Source of the DNA: DATGHS01 sp035307785
GTDB lineage: Bacteria; Planctomycetota; Planctomycetia; Gemmatales; Gemmataceae
NCBI GenBank assembly: GCA_035307785.1
Contig: DATGHS010000582.1
Coordinates: forward strand, 1-9,177
Length of the DNA: 9,177 nt
Reading direction: 5' to 3'
How positions within the stretch are numbered: position 1 is the first letter of the stretch; the number at the start of each line of letters is the position of its first letter. The position numbers and the translations under genes were made by a program. The notes beneath the pieces are model-generated. The model was not told where the DNA came from, did no database searches, and saw only the letters and a list, made by a program, of their open reading frames with translations. This document shows positions 1-6,971 of the stretch, piece by piece.

Positions 1-1
1 G

Positions 2-79
2 CAAAATGAGTGCGCGAAGGATTTGATTATTGACGATCCGAAGACTACGCCGATTGCACAGATTGAGATATTGGTTTGA
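2..79 (+). CDS. C-terminal fragment of an unrecognised protein (partial at left edge)
   Basis: Frame 2 of the plus strand is open from the window edge to a TGA at 77-79 and encodes about 25 residues ending DPKTTPIAQIEILV. The other two plus frames hit stop codons at once (TGA at 7-9 in frame 1 and 24-26 in frame 3). The residue mix (alternating hydrophobic and acidic, ending in a beta-strand-like IEILV) looks like a real C-terminus, but 25 open codons can occur by chance. Base use is more AT-rich than in the genes to the right. It would converge on the membrane-protein gene ending at 118, leaving a 38-bp gap with no clear terminator. The family is not recognised. Confidence 0.4.
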   Translation, partial: QNECAKDLIIDDPKTTPIAQIEILV

Positions 80-117
80 TTCTGATCTGTGTAATTGGGC
101 GCATCAGCGGATGAAAG

Positions 118-882
118 TTACCGCAGCACCAGCAACAGAAACGTGCCCACGGTCAGAATCATCGCCATAAACAGCGCGCTGGCGACCGTGATCAACCAGC
201 CGGCGGTGGAGCCCGAACTGCTCGGGAATTGGTCCAACTCGCGCTCCAGTTCGGCCTGCAGTTCCTGCCGTGCTTCATTGCGATACGAGCGCCAAAAGAT
301 CGACACGGTGCGCATGAGCGGTGAGCCTTGCACTTCCAGCACCGCCTGCGGAACTACTTGCGGTTGAACCGTGGTCGAGTGCTGACCGAACGAGTTGCTC
401 GCCGCCATTTTGCGCTCGATGTCTTCTTCAGCTCCAATGTACCAGCGGCGGCCGCGGCGCATCGACTGCATATGGGAACTCTCGATCACACGCTGCAACA
501 CGTATTCCATTTCCGCTGGCGTGATGTTGTACAGCACGGAAAATGCCCGCCGGTGCCAGATCATATAGGCGAAGCTGCTGGCCAGCGAAGCGTAGAAGAG
601 AAACCATAGCGAGACGATGAATGGGCTGCCCTGCGAGCCAATGCGGCGCAGGTCGGATGGGCTGCCGCCGTGGAGCAGGAATTGCCGCCCGGCCGGCTGA
701 AAGGAAAGCAAGAACACCGCGGTGCCGAAGATGAGAAAGCCCGAAAGCGCCAATAATACGCCGACAAAATCCCACGCCCCGGAAAACAGCGTGGGGTGCC
801 GCCGTTGATGCAGCATGGCCAGAAACAGGCAATAAATGCAAACCGGAAACAGGCAAGCGAGGCCGAGCAGGAACAGCAGCAA
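118..882 (-). CDS. Four-helix membrane protein, function unknown
   Basis: This 254-residue protein has no family I can name. Hydrophobic segments at about residues 1-21, 37-60, 88-108 and 228-252 predict four membrane helices. Between the third and fourth lies a soluble stretch of about 120 residues with an ITPAEMEYVLQRVIE motif, a basic patch (MRRGRRW, about 141-147) and a charged helix (ARQELQAELERELDQF, about 204-219) that could form a short coiled coil next to the last helix. The start is TTG at 880-882. It has a GGAG Shine-Dalgarno (complement of 890-893) seven bases upstream, and the only nearby ATG (896-898) is in another frame. It is the last gene of the minus-strand cluster, 180 bp downstream of its neighbour and separated from it by an inverted-repeat element. 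It may have its own promoter or depend on read-through. Confidence 0.75.
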   Translation of the reverse strand: MLLFLLGLACLFPVCIYCLFLAMLHQRRHPTLFSGAWDFVGVLLALSGFLIFGTAVFLLSFQPAGRQFLLHGGSPSDLRRIGSQGSPFIVSLWFLFYASLASSFAYMIWHRRAFSVLYNITPAEMEYVLQRVIESSHMQSMRRGRRWYIGAEEDIERKMAASNSFGQHSTTVQPQVVPQAVLEVQGSPLMRTVSIFWRSYRNEARQELQAELERELDQFPSSSGSTAGWLITVASALFMAMILTVGTFLLLVLR

Positions 883-902
883 CGGGAATCTCCAACATCT
901 TA

Positions 903-1045
903 TAAATCCGAAATCCGAATTTCGAAATTCGAAACAAATTCCAATTTCAAATTTCTAAATTCAAAATGGACAGCGCCACGCCAAGTTCATTTGAATTTCG
1001 GATTTTGGATTTGTTCCGGATTTCGATATTCGGATTTCGATTTTG
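903..1045. repeat. AT-rich imperfect inverted repeat (MITE-like or planctomycete intergenic element)
   Basis: The left arm (about 903-955) reads AAATCCGAAATCCGAATTTC and continues to about 955. The right arm (about 993-1045) reverse-complements to a closely matching sequence with the same order of TCCGAAATCCGAA, CGAAAT and AACAAAT blocks, with scattered substitutions and one or two single-base indels. The arms are about 52 nt each, with a GC-richer centre of roughly 37 nt. The arms are themselves built of repeated AATCCGA/AATTCGA units. The element fills the 180-bp gap between two minus-strand genes and carries no coding signal. I recall similar sequences between genes in planctomycete genomes, but this was not checked. 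Transcribed, it would fold into a long hairpin that could affect expression of the gene at 118-882. Confidence 0.75.
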
Positions 1046-1062
1046 TCTTTACTTCATCGTCC

Positions 1063-1407
1063 TTATCTTCGTACCGCGGCCGGTCTTGGCAACGGCAATT
1101 TCGGCCGGCGGTTGGCTTCTTCGAGTTGTCGGCCGGCATGCACTGCCACGCGGGCCGCCACGGCAACCTTCAGCAGGTGAATGCCGCCGCGGAAAATGAT
1201 GAAGCCCATGAACGCTACCGGTGGCGCTTCAAAGATTTGCGGGTAGTTCCGTACCCACATTTGTTGCGGCCCATTCTCGGCGGTTTGTACCGTTTCGAAG
1301 CTCTCCCTCGGCGGCGTCAGCATTTGCCAACTTTTGTAGAACGCGATCAAGCCGAGCAACACGAGCACCCAACCCGCAATTTCCCGCCACCAGAACGTGA
1401 TCTTCAT
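1063..1407 (-). CDS. Small two-helix membrane protein, function unknown
   Basis: This 114-residue protein has hydrophobic segments at about residues 6-28 (starting WWREIAGWVLVLLGL) and 64-88 (VAFMGFIIFRGGIHLL), joined by about 35 mostly polar residues. Its C-terminal tail is basic and rich in Arg, Pro and Ala and is probably cytoplasmic. The ATG at 1405-1407 overlaps the stop of the upstream gene in an ATGA arrangement. A good Shine-Dalgarno (GGGAG, six bases upstream) lies inside the end of that gene, so translational coupling is likely and the two products probably act together. I do not recognise the family. Length, helix content and the overlap support a real gene rather than a shadow frame. 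Confidence 0.75.
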   Translation of the reverse strand: MKITFWWREIAGWVLVLLGLIAFYKSWQMLTPPRESFETVQTAENGPQQMWVRNYPQIFEAPPVAFMGFIIFRGGIHLLKVAVAARVAVHAGRQLEEANRRPKLPLPRPAAVRR

Positions 1408-2243
1408 GTGCTTCTCCCGCTATCGCGGCCCCATTTGCGCCGCACCCAGGCGAGCCAGCGGCTATTGCGCCGCTGTTCGCCGCGCGTTTCCACCCAAAGT
1501 GAATCTTGCGCGATCATGCCGGCTTCCGCCGCCGACAAGCGATACATTCGCAGGATTTTCAGAAAGCCGGTAAGCAGAATGCCGGCCCCACCCACAACCC
1601 AGATCAGCGCGAAAACGCGCCAATGGGGCCGCTCCATTCCCAGCCGGACTTCGCCTTCGGTCGTTTCCCATTTCTCTGACGCCGTGAGAATCCACCACAC
1701 CACTTGCCCGCCCAGCACCAGCAGCGGCACCGTCCAGGTCAATGGCAGTAATTCACGCTGGTCGAACGTCGCCTCGGGTCGCGGCTCCGGCTGATCGCCA
1801 GCGATCGTATCGGGCCGAGGCCGGCGATCGACGGGCAAGTGACTTCGAGCCAGGCCGTACAAGCGGAACTGAGCGAACAAGTACGTCAGCAACCCCGCTG
1901 CCAGCATCAAGTCGGTCATCTGGAAATTGTAGGTGTGCGGCCAGAAGCCATAGCCGAATAGGGCCTCGATGAAGAACAGCAGCACGAGCAATAAAAAAGG
2001 CATCCAGAGCGTCGAGAGAGCCCCGGCCAAGCGCTTCCACCGCGGCGGCAGCAGATACGGCGCCAATCCCGCCAGCCCGACCAGTGCCGGAACGGTCGCG
2101 ATGATCAGCAGCGATTTCTCCACCAACGCCAGCCAAAGCACCAACAAGCCGACGAGACCTACGAAGAGATAGAAGCGATACGACGGCGCGAGCCCCGGCA
2201 GGATTCCCAAGCCTTCGTCTTGCGGCGGCGTAGTCGTGGCCAT
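1404..2243 (-). CDS. Six-helix membrane protein, function unknown (planctomycete-type)
   Basis: This 279-residue integral membrane protein has predicted helices at about residues 22-42, 44-64, 75-95, 110-128, 168-188 and 208-232. A Pro- and charge-rich loop (about 135-165) lies between the fourth and fifth. The N-terminus (LGILPGLAPSYRFYLF) and the Trp/Arg-rich C-terminal tail (DSLWVETRGEQRRNSRWLAW, about 247-266) resemble sequences I associate with planctomycete hypothetical proteins, but no function is known to me. The ATG at 2241-2243 has a pyrimidine-rich leader with no Shine-Dalgarno. It starts 69 bp after the WD40 gene stops and overlaps the next gene by 4 bp, so an operon is likely. 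The tandem GTCAGAA repeat lies in its leader. Confidence 0.8.
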   Translation of the reverse strand: MATTTPPQDEGLGILPGLAPSYRFYLFVGLVGLLVLWLALVEKSLLIIATVPALVGLAGLAPYLLPPRWKRLAGALSTLWMPFLLLVLLFFIEALFGYGFWPHTYNFQMTDLMLAAGLLTYLFAQFRLYGLARSHLPVDRRPRPDTIAGDQPEPRPEATFDQRELLPLTWTVPLLVLGGQVVWWILTASEKWETTEGEVRLGMERPHWRVFALIWVVGGAGILLTGFLKILRMYRLSAAEAGMIAQDSLWVETRGEQRRNSRWLAWVRRKWGRDSGRST

Positions 2244-2261
2244 GGGCGGAAGAGAACAGAG

Positions 2262-2289
2262 GTCAGAAGTCAGATGTCAGAAGTCAGTG
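2262..2289. repeat. Four tandem heptamers, GTCAGAA type
   Basis: Four consecutive 7-bp units read GTCAGAA, GTCAGAT, GTCAGAA and GTCAGTG, followed by a degenerate TATCAGAA. They occupy the short gap between the stop of the WD40 gene and the start of the 279-residue membrane protein. On the transcribed strand they read TTCTGAC. Heptamer runs like this are, from memory, common between planctomycete genes. They may vary in copy number between strains and change the leader length of the downstream gene. Confidence 0.85.
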
Positions 2290-2312
2290 TATCAGAAATG
2301 GGCCGGCGTAAA

Positions 2313-5201
2313 CTATTCACCATAGTTCGCTGTTGCGCGCTTCATCTCACGATGCACGCGGGCCCACCGCTCGCTCGACAGCGGCTGCACCACTCCGGGT
2401 TCCACAAATTCATGGCCGGATAGCAGTTGGGCCATCCGCGTGAGCGAATCGTTCTCCGCGTCTACCGACGTGGCTAGCGAGTTGGGCCGAAGCATCTCCT
2501 CAAGATCGAATGCGCGAATGGAGCCGTCATCGTAGGCGGAGATAAGCGTGCGACCGCTGCGCAGCACCGTGCAGTTTCCGCAGCGCACGCTGGATACGGT
2601 AAGTGCAAAAGTTACAGGCAGCCCCGTGCGGCTATCCCAAATGCGCGGCCGACGATCGTTGCCAACCGTAACGAGCCAAGGGGACCCGGTAAGCACCCTG
2701 GCGAAGCGCATGCCAGCGACGCCCGTCATCGCGATCCCCACCTGCTGGCCGGCACGCCAGTCCCATAACCGCACTTGTCCATCCCTGCCGGCAAGCAAAA
2801 GGTGCTTGCCGTCGGCCACGAATTGCACCGACCGCGCATCTTCCGAATGCGGGGGAAATTTCGCATCGGGATCGGGTTCCCCCGTCGCAAAATTCCAGAG
2901 CGCCACGTCTCCTCGGCTGTGGCACGTGGCCAATCGACGAATATCCGGCGAGAACGCAATGTCGTGGTAGACGCCATCCCCCTGCTGCAAAGCAAAGCGC
3001 TCCTTGCCGGAATGCGCATCCCACACGCGCAAAGTATTATCGATGCCCCACGTTAATACACTTTGCCCATCCGGGCTGAACGCCAGCCCGCCGTTGCCGG
3101 GCCGTCGCTCGGCCAACGCCGTGATGTGCTGCGGATATGACCAGGAACCCATTCGTTTGCCGGTAGCCGGATCGAACAACTGCACCTGGCCCGCGCCCGT
3201 CAGCACCGCCAACGAGCGGCCTTCGGGATGAAACGCCACCGCCCGCGGCTCCGCTGCGAGCGCGATCGGCTCGTATAAACGCTTGCCGGTTTGCCAGTTC
3301 CAGACTTCAAGCAAGTGACTGCCGGCTGGTCCTCCCAACCGGTTTTTTTCGCGCTCAGCGCGACTAACAACCGTGATGACCGCCAGCGCCGCCCAGGGGT
3401 GCGTTGGTGAAAGTGCGGCATGAAGCACATGCCCGGTTGCTTCCAACGGCGGGCTCACCACTTTGCCCGCCTCGCTGTCGAATACACGCGCTTCGCGCAA
3501 TGGCTGCGTGAATTCATGCGTGCCACAGACGATGAAATGCTTGTCGTCCGGATGAGGAATAACCTGCACCGGCGTCCGCGCCGGCATTTGGCCTTGGAAG
3601 TGTTCCTGCGAATCGGGTGGTAACTTCCAAACACTCAAAAAGCCATCGTTTTGAACCGCGACGAGGTGTCTGTCATCGGGCCAGAAAGCCAAGCCAGTTG
3701 CCGGCGCCGGCCAACGCATGCTTGGGACCGATTCTTTGCCGACGAGGCTCCAAAACTTTACGGTGGAATCGCTGCCGCCAGAAATCAGCAACCGGCTATC
3801 CGGCGAAAACGCCAGGGTCTGAACGCCGAAGTGCTCCCACCAGGTGGCGCCTGAATGTGTCGCCGCGCCGGTGCTTACATCGAAGATAGCTACACCCTCG
3901 TCGGCGCCGATAGCCAACAGCCGACCGTTGGGACTTACTGCCACGCAATGAAGGCTATGATCCGATTGCGCATTCGGGTACCGAAACCTGATCTTTCCGG
4001 TGCTGATATCCCACGCCAGCGCCTGCCGGCGATTCCGATCCATGCCGACCAGCAGGCGCCCGCCATCCGCAAACAAAAGCGGTTGTCGAATGGTCCCCCG
4101 CTCGACCACACATTGGACCTGAAATAGCTGCAAGAATCTGCCGTTGGCCAGCGCGAAGACATACGCAGTGCCGTCGCTACACTCGCCAACCAGGCGATCT
4201 CCGTTCGGGTTGAATTCAAATGCCACGACCCCTGGCGGCCAATGGAATTCGCTGTCGACGAATTGCTTCTCTTCGCAATTCCAAATCCGCACCCTATCAC
4301 CGCCCATGGCGAGCAGTTTCCCGTCTTTGTTGAATCGCAGCCTGCGAACCTGGCCTGGAAATTCGATGTGGATCGGCGGTTCGGTGCCGGGGAATCGAGA
4401 AAGGAAAACCCCTTGCTTCGGCGTTGCCAGCGCCAGCCAGGCGCCGTCATTGGACCAGGCCGCGGCTGAGGCATCGTGACTTGCCTCCGGCAACTTCAGT
4501 TCAACTTCCTCTTTCATGTCCCAAAGATGAACTCGCTCCTCGTCCTGAAGCAATGCCCAACGTCCCGACGGATGGAGCGCCCAATCGCGCAGTTGCGCGC
4601 CGGCAGGCAAGCCGGCCATCATTTGTACGGGCCCTGGCAGTTGCCGCGCCAAGTCGCGAAAACGAATGCGATTGACCTGCTCACGCTCGGCGTCGCCTTC
4701 CGCATGCGCCAGCCGAATGGCGTTTGCCAGCAATAGTAGCGCCTGGCCAGCATCGCCATGCTCCGTCGCCAGCACCGCAGCGGCCGTATTCGTATCGGCC
4801 TCGGCAAGCCTCGCTATGCGAAGTTGTTCCTTGGCCGCTTGAGTTTCGCTGTCGGCCACCGCAAGACTTCGCCGCGCCGCACCTGCTTCCATGCGAAACC
4901 AAAGCCCAACAAACCAGCCCAGTACCGCAAGGACTAAAAGAGCGACCGCGAGAACAATGTTCAGCAACTTGCGCCGCGGCTTTGCCAGCCGCGCCGCGAC
5001 CGGAGCAGGCCGCGCCAGGTTGCTAGCTTCTGGACTTACGGTATCTGGAGCTTTGGAACGACCGGATCGGGGTATGGGTTGGGGCCGCAATTGATTGGAC
5101 GACGACTCGCCGCTATCAAGGCGAAGCCAATCGGAGCTTCCGCGTTTGGGAGACAGGGGCGGAGGCAGAGGCGGCCTATCAGAATCGCTGGGCGGCGGCA
5201 T
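2313..5201 (-). CDS. Membrane-anchored WD40 repeat protein lacking a kinase domain
   Basis: This 962-residue protein is probably a scaffold for protein-protein contacts. The N-terminus (1-75) is Pro/Ser-rich and probably disordered. One transmembrane helix follows at about 80-102 (LLNIVLAVALLVLAVLGWF). Residues 105-190 are Ala/Glu-rich and helical, including GQALLLLANAIRLA. From about 200 to 900 there are roughly 16 WD40-type blades, whose closing strands include VHLWD (224), VRIWN (304), VKFWS (481), LEVWN (631), LRVWD (724), VRLWD (810) and PRIWD (852). That is enough for two tandem propellers. The C-terminus (MAQLLSGHEF...VQPLSSERW) and the helical region resemble planctomycete Ser/Thr kinase-WD40 proteins, but no kinase domain is present and only 66 bp separate the start from cpaE-like DNA. 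The topology would place the propellers outside the cytoplasmic membrane. ATG at 5199-5201 has only a weak, distant AAGGG upstream. Confidence 0.92.
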   Translation of the reverse strand: MPPPSDSDRPPLPPPLSPKRGSSDWLRLDSGESSSNQLRPQPIPRSGRSKAPDTVSPEASNLARPAPVAARLAKPRRKLLNIVLAVALLVLAVLGWFVGLWFRMEAGAARRSLAVADSETQAAKEQLRIARLAEADTNTAAAVLATEHGDAGQALLLLANAIRLAHAEGDAEREQVNRIRFRDLARQLPGPVQMMAGLPAGAQLRDWALHPSGRWALLQDEERVHLWDMKEEVELKLPEASHDASAAAWSNDGAWLALATPKQGVFLSRFPGTEPPIHIEFPGQVRRLRFNKDGKLLAMGGDRVRIWNCEEKQFVDSEFHWPPGVVAFEFNPNGDRLVGECSDGTAYVFALANGRFLQLFQVQCVVERGTIRQPLLFADGGRLLVGMDRNRRQALAWDISTGKIRFRYPNAQSDHSLHCVAVSPNGRLLAIGADEGVAIFDVSTGAATHSGATWWEHFGVQTLAFSPDSRLLISGGSDSTVKFWSLVGKESVPSMRWPAPATGLAFWPDDRHLVAVQNDGFLSVWKLPPDSQEHFQGQMPARTPVQVIPHPDDKHFIVCGTHEFTQPLREARVFDSEAGKVVSPPLEATGHVLHAALSPTHPWAALAVITVVSRAEREKNRLGGPAGSHLLEVWNWQTGKRLYEPIALAAEPRAVAFHPEGRSLAVLTGAGQVQLFDPATGKRMGSWSYPQHITALAERRPGNGGLAFSPDGQSVLTWGIDNTLRVWDAHSGKERFALQQGDGVYHDIAFSPDIRRLATCHSRGDVALWNFATGEPDPDAKFPPHSEDARSVQFVADGKHLLLAGRDGQVRLWDWRAGQQVGIAMTGVAGMRFARVLTGSPWLVTVGNDRRPRIWDSRTGLPVTFALTVSSVRCGNCTVLRSGRTLISAYDDGSIRAFDLEEMLRPNSLATSVDAENDSLTRMAQLLSGHEFVEPGVVQPLSSERWARVHREMKRATANYGE

Positions 5202-5267
5202 GGGACCGAAATCCCTTTCAACATTCAGGTCAAACCGAGGGCATGCACGCTGCCTTATCTTAGCCCA

Positions 5268-6506
5268 CTATTTCTTAATGCCCAGCGCCCGAATGAGTCC
5301 ACCCAGCATGCCCGCGTTGTTGCCCTTCATTTGCCTGATATCCGCTTCGAGCGGCACTAGCTTGCGTGCCACGGCGTTCAGGTCGGACAGCGCGGGCGAC
5401 TTCGGCTCCTTCAAGCGCAGCGGCAGCCCCTGGTTAATCGACGAGCTCACGCGGGCATAATCCGAAGCGATCGTCATCAAATCATCCACGCGCAGCATGG
5501 TCTTTAACCGGTCGACGCCGAACCCCGGCAAATTGGGATCATAGCGGTTCAGCAACAGGTAGTGCGGTTTGTCGCCAAGCGAGTTGTGCACCATCTGCAG
5601 CGCCCGGATCGAGGGCACCTTCTGCTCGCCCACCAGCACCACCTGGTCGGCGGCATTCAGCGTGTCGAAATACAGCGCATCATAGGTGCACGGCACGTCG
5701 AGCACCACAATGTCGGCCAGTTGCCGCAAGCATTCCACCAAGAGCAGCACGTCGGCCGGCGGCACGGTCAGCGGCGAGACCGCGTGATACGGCCCAGCCA
5801 GAATGTGGAAGCGATCGACAATCGGCGTCAGCGCTTGCTGGATTGAATAGAGGTCGAGCCGGTGAATGTCGCGCAGCAAGTCGTGCGTTGTGTAGCGCGG
5901 CTCCACGTTCAGATACAGCGGCAGCTTGCCCACTTGTAGCGAGAGTTCGGCCAGCACTACCCGGAGCGCATGAAGCGTCGCCAGCTCGAAAGCCACATTA
6001 ATGGCAATGGTGGTAGCCCCGCAGCCGCCGGTCACGCCGGCCACCGCGATCACCTGATTATTGACCGGGTGCCCGTGCTGGCTAGCGATGCAATCGAGCG
6101 CTTGCTTGAAATCGTCGGCTCGCCACGGCAGCGGCACGAATTGGCTGGCGCCCATGCGCATGGCCGTAATCGGTAGGTTCGGATCGCCGGCCGTGTCCAT
6201 CAACACAAGGATTGGGTTGCCGGGAAAAAAACTGCTTAAGCGCTTAATCGACGGCATTTCCTGCGGCGAGTCGAGATGAACGATGAAGAGTCGCCGCGGC
6301 GCCTCCATAAGCGTGCTGTCTCGCTTTCCTTGCAGTGGAGTTTCCCGGGTGGGATCACTGATCGGCGCGGCGCGTAAACTCGAGAGCACGCTCTCGACGC
6401 CCAGAAACTCCGCCTCGATGCGAGCCGCGTGCACGGCCAGCTCCAGCCGCAAGAGTTGTTGTAATTCTCCGTCGCAGCCGACCACGATAACATTGAGCGG
6501 GAACAT
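5268..6506 (-). CDS. CpaE/TadZ-like protein: receiver-like domain plus degenerate ParA/MinD P-loop domain
   Basis: With this start the protein has 412 residues. Residues 1-145 resemble an atypical receiver domain (LNVIVVGCD first strand, LFIVHLD, ILVLMDTAG). Residues 150-400 form a ParA/MinD-superfamily domain with GVTGGCGATT as P-loop (157-166), ELSLQVGKLPLYLNVEP (186-202) matching the CpaE DLDLQFGD region, Walker B DIVVLDVP (265-272) and LLLNRYDP (317-324). In Tad pilus systems CpaE/TadZ localises the secretion machinery to a site on the membrane. Both P-loop lysines of the KGGxGKT consensus are missing (T and A instead), so nucleotide binding without normal hydrolysis is likely. The open frame extends to a GTG at 6578. 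I chose the ATG at 6504-6506 because it sits directly before the first beta strand and has a weak GAG at about 7 bp. ATG 6531-6533 and the GTG have no ribosome site. No other Tad gene is nearby. It probably begins the operon. Confidence 0.88.
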   Translation of the reverse strand: MFPLNVIVVGCDGELQQLLRLELAVHAARIEAEFLGVESVLSSLRAAPISDPTRETPLQGKRDSTLMEAPRRLFIVHLDSPQEMPSIKRLSSFFPGNPILVLMDTAGDPNLPITAMRMGASQFVPLPWRADDFKQALDCIASQHGHPVNNQVIAVAGVTGGCGATTIAINVAFELATLHALRVVLAELSLQVGKLPLYLNVEPRYTTHDLLRDIHRLDLYSIQQALTPIVDRFHILAGPYHAVSPLTVPPADVLLLVECLRQLADIVVLDVPCTYDALYFDTLNAADQVVLVGEQKVPSIRALQMVHNSLGDKPHYLLLNRYDPNLPGFGVDRLKTMLRVDDLMTIASDYARVSSSINQGLPLRLKEPKSPALSDLNAVARKLVPLEADIRQMKGNNAGMLGGLIRALGIKK

Positions 6507-6768
6507 GATGGATCTCGCTGTCGCACGTTGCATCGCCGTGGCGTTGTTCGCGACGATGGGCAATTTCGGGCAGGACACGCCAACGCCGCGTGCCTAGGCC
6601 AAGCATCACTGCCGGTATCCTTTTGCCAATAGAAGCACGGGGAGCGCGCCGGCAACAATCCCTCCAAGGGGAATATAGTTCACGAATGGCCATCGGGTTC
6701 GGCAGTCTGCGCGAATTCTACCAGATTTGCGGGGCAAATGTGGGGCCTTCAGCTCGGAGAAATCTCTT
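6507..6768. other. Leader region of the CpaE-like gene; no independent gene seen
   Basis: On the minus strand, the open frame of the CpaE-like gene continues to a GTG at 6578 and is then closed by TAG at 6594-6596. Further upstream, a short minus-strand frame (to about 6845) runs through the palindrome and ends in a hydrophobic stretch at about 6606-6680, preceded by no convincing ribosome site. I treat it as spurious. A TATATT (complement of 6672-6677) could be a -10 box for the operon, but no matching -35 box is evident. Confidence 0.35.
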
Positions 6769-6833
6769 GAGCCGCGAGTGCGAGCGACCGGATGCGAAAC
6801 AGTCGCGCATCCGGTCTCTCGCGCTTCCGGCTC
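6769..6833. repeat. Long GC-rich palindrome (REP-like or terminator-like hairpin)
   Basis: Two 28-nt arms (6769-6796 and 6806-6833) enclose a 9-nt loop. The inner 17 bp (6780-6796 against 6806-6822, core GACCGGATGCG) have one mismatch. Outside this the pairing continues with two G-T wobbles and one further C-C mismatch, ending in GAGCCG and CGGCTC. It sits between the start of the CpaE-like gene and the divergently transcribed tRNA. There is no T-tract on either side, so it is not a classic intrinsic terminator for anything in the window. Repeats with a GAGCCGCGAG...GACCGG theme are, from memory, frequent in planctomycete genomes. No second copy was found here. Confidence 0.8.
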
Positions 6834-6852
6834 CACGTTAACCAAACACTCA

Positions 6853-6881
6853 TTGCTTCCCTGTCGCCCGCCCCGTAAAAT
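6853..6881 (+). promoter_or_regulatory. Candidate sigma-70-type promoter of the tRNA gene
   Basis: A -35-like TTGCTT (6853-6858) and a -10-like TAAAAT (6876-6881) are separated by exactly 17 bp. A start site about 7 bp after the -10 box would fall near 6888, leaving a very short leader before the mature tRNA 5' end at 6895, as expected for a tRNA gene. The -10 box matches the consensus in 5 of 6 positions, but the -35 box in only 3 of 6. Confidence 0.5.
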
Positions 6882-6894
6882 ACAGCAACTCCGA

Positions 6895-6967
6895 GGGGCG
6901 GTAGCTCAGTTGGGAGAGCGCTGCAATCGCACTGCAGAGGTCGAGGGTTCGACTCCCTTCCGCTCCA
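6895..6967 (+). tRNA. tRNA-Ala, anticodon CGC
   Basis: The 73-nt sequence folds into a standard cloverleaf. The acceptor stem GGGGCGG (6895-6901) pairs with CCGCTCC (6960-6966), including a G3-U70 wobble, the hallmark of tRNA-Ala. The D stem is GCTC/GAGC. The anticodon stem CTGCA/TGCAG holds loop ATCGCAC with anticodon CGC at 6928-6930, reading GCG. The variable loop is AGGTC. The T stem GAGGG/CCCTT holds TTCGACT. The discriminator base is A at 6967. The CCA end is not encoded (the sequence continues TTT), so CCA must be added by nucleotidyltransferase. It has a candidate promoter 14 bp upstream and a structured region directly downstream. Confidence 0.96.
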
Positions 6968-6971
6968 TTTT

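Noticed and set aside
796..1794. Plus-strand open frame of 332 residues antisense to two membrane-protein genes
   Set aside because: It is a shadow of the GC-rich minus-strand genes and passes through the inverted-repeat element. The composition is rich in Arg, Ser and Pro without any domain pattern.
3343..3349. Run of seven A residues on the coding strand of the WD40 gene, reading A-AAA-AAC in frame (codons near residues 619-621), a classical -1 slippery heptamer
   Set aside because: The -1 frame ends after about 13 codons and no purposeful stimulator was evident. The WD40 frame is intact on both sides, so this is probably coincidence.
6507..6578. GTG start adding 24 residues to the CpaE-like protein
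   Set aside because: There is no ribosome site at the GTG. The added residues are not part of the receiver-like fold, which begins right after the ATG at 6504-6506.
6606..6845. Minus-strand frame of 79 residues with a hydrophobic C-terminus upstream of the CpaE-like gene
   Set aside because: It runs straight through the long palindrome, has no ribosome site, and its first half is Arg-rich and chance-like.
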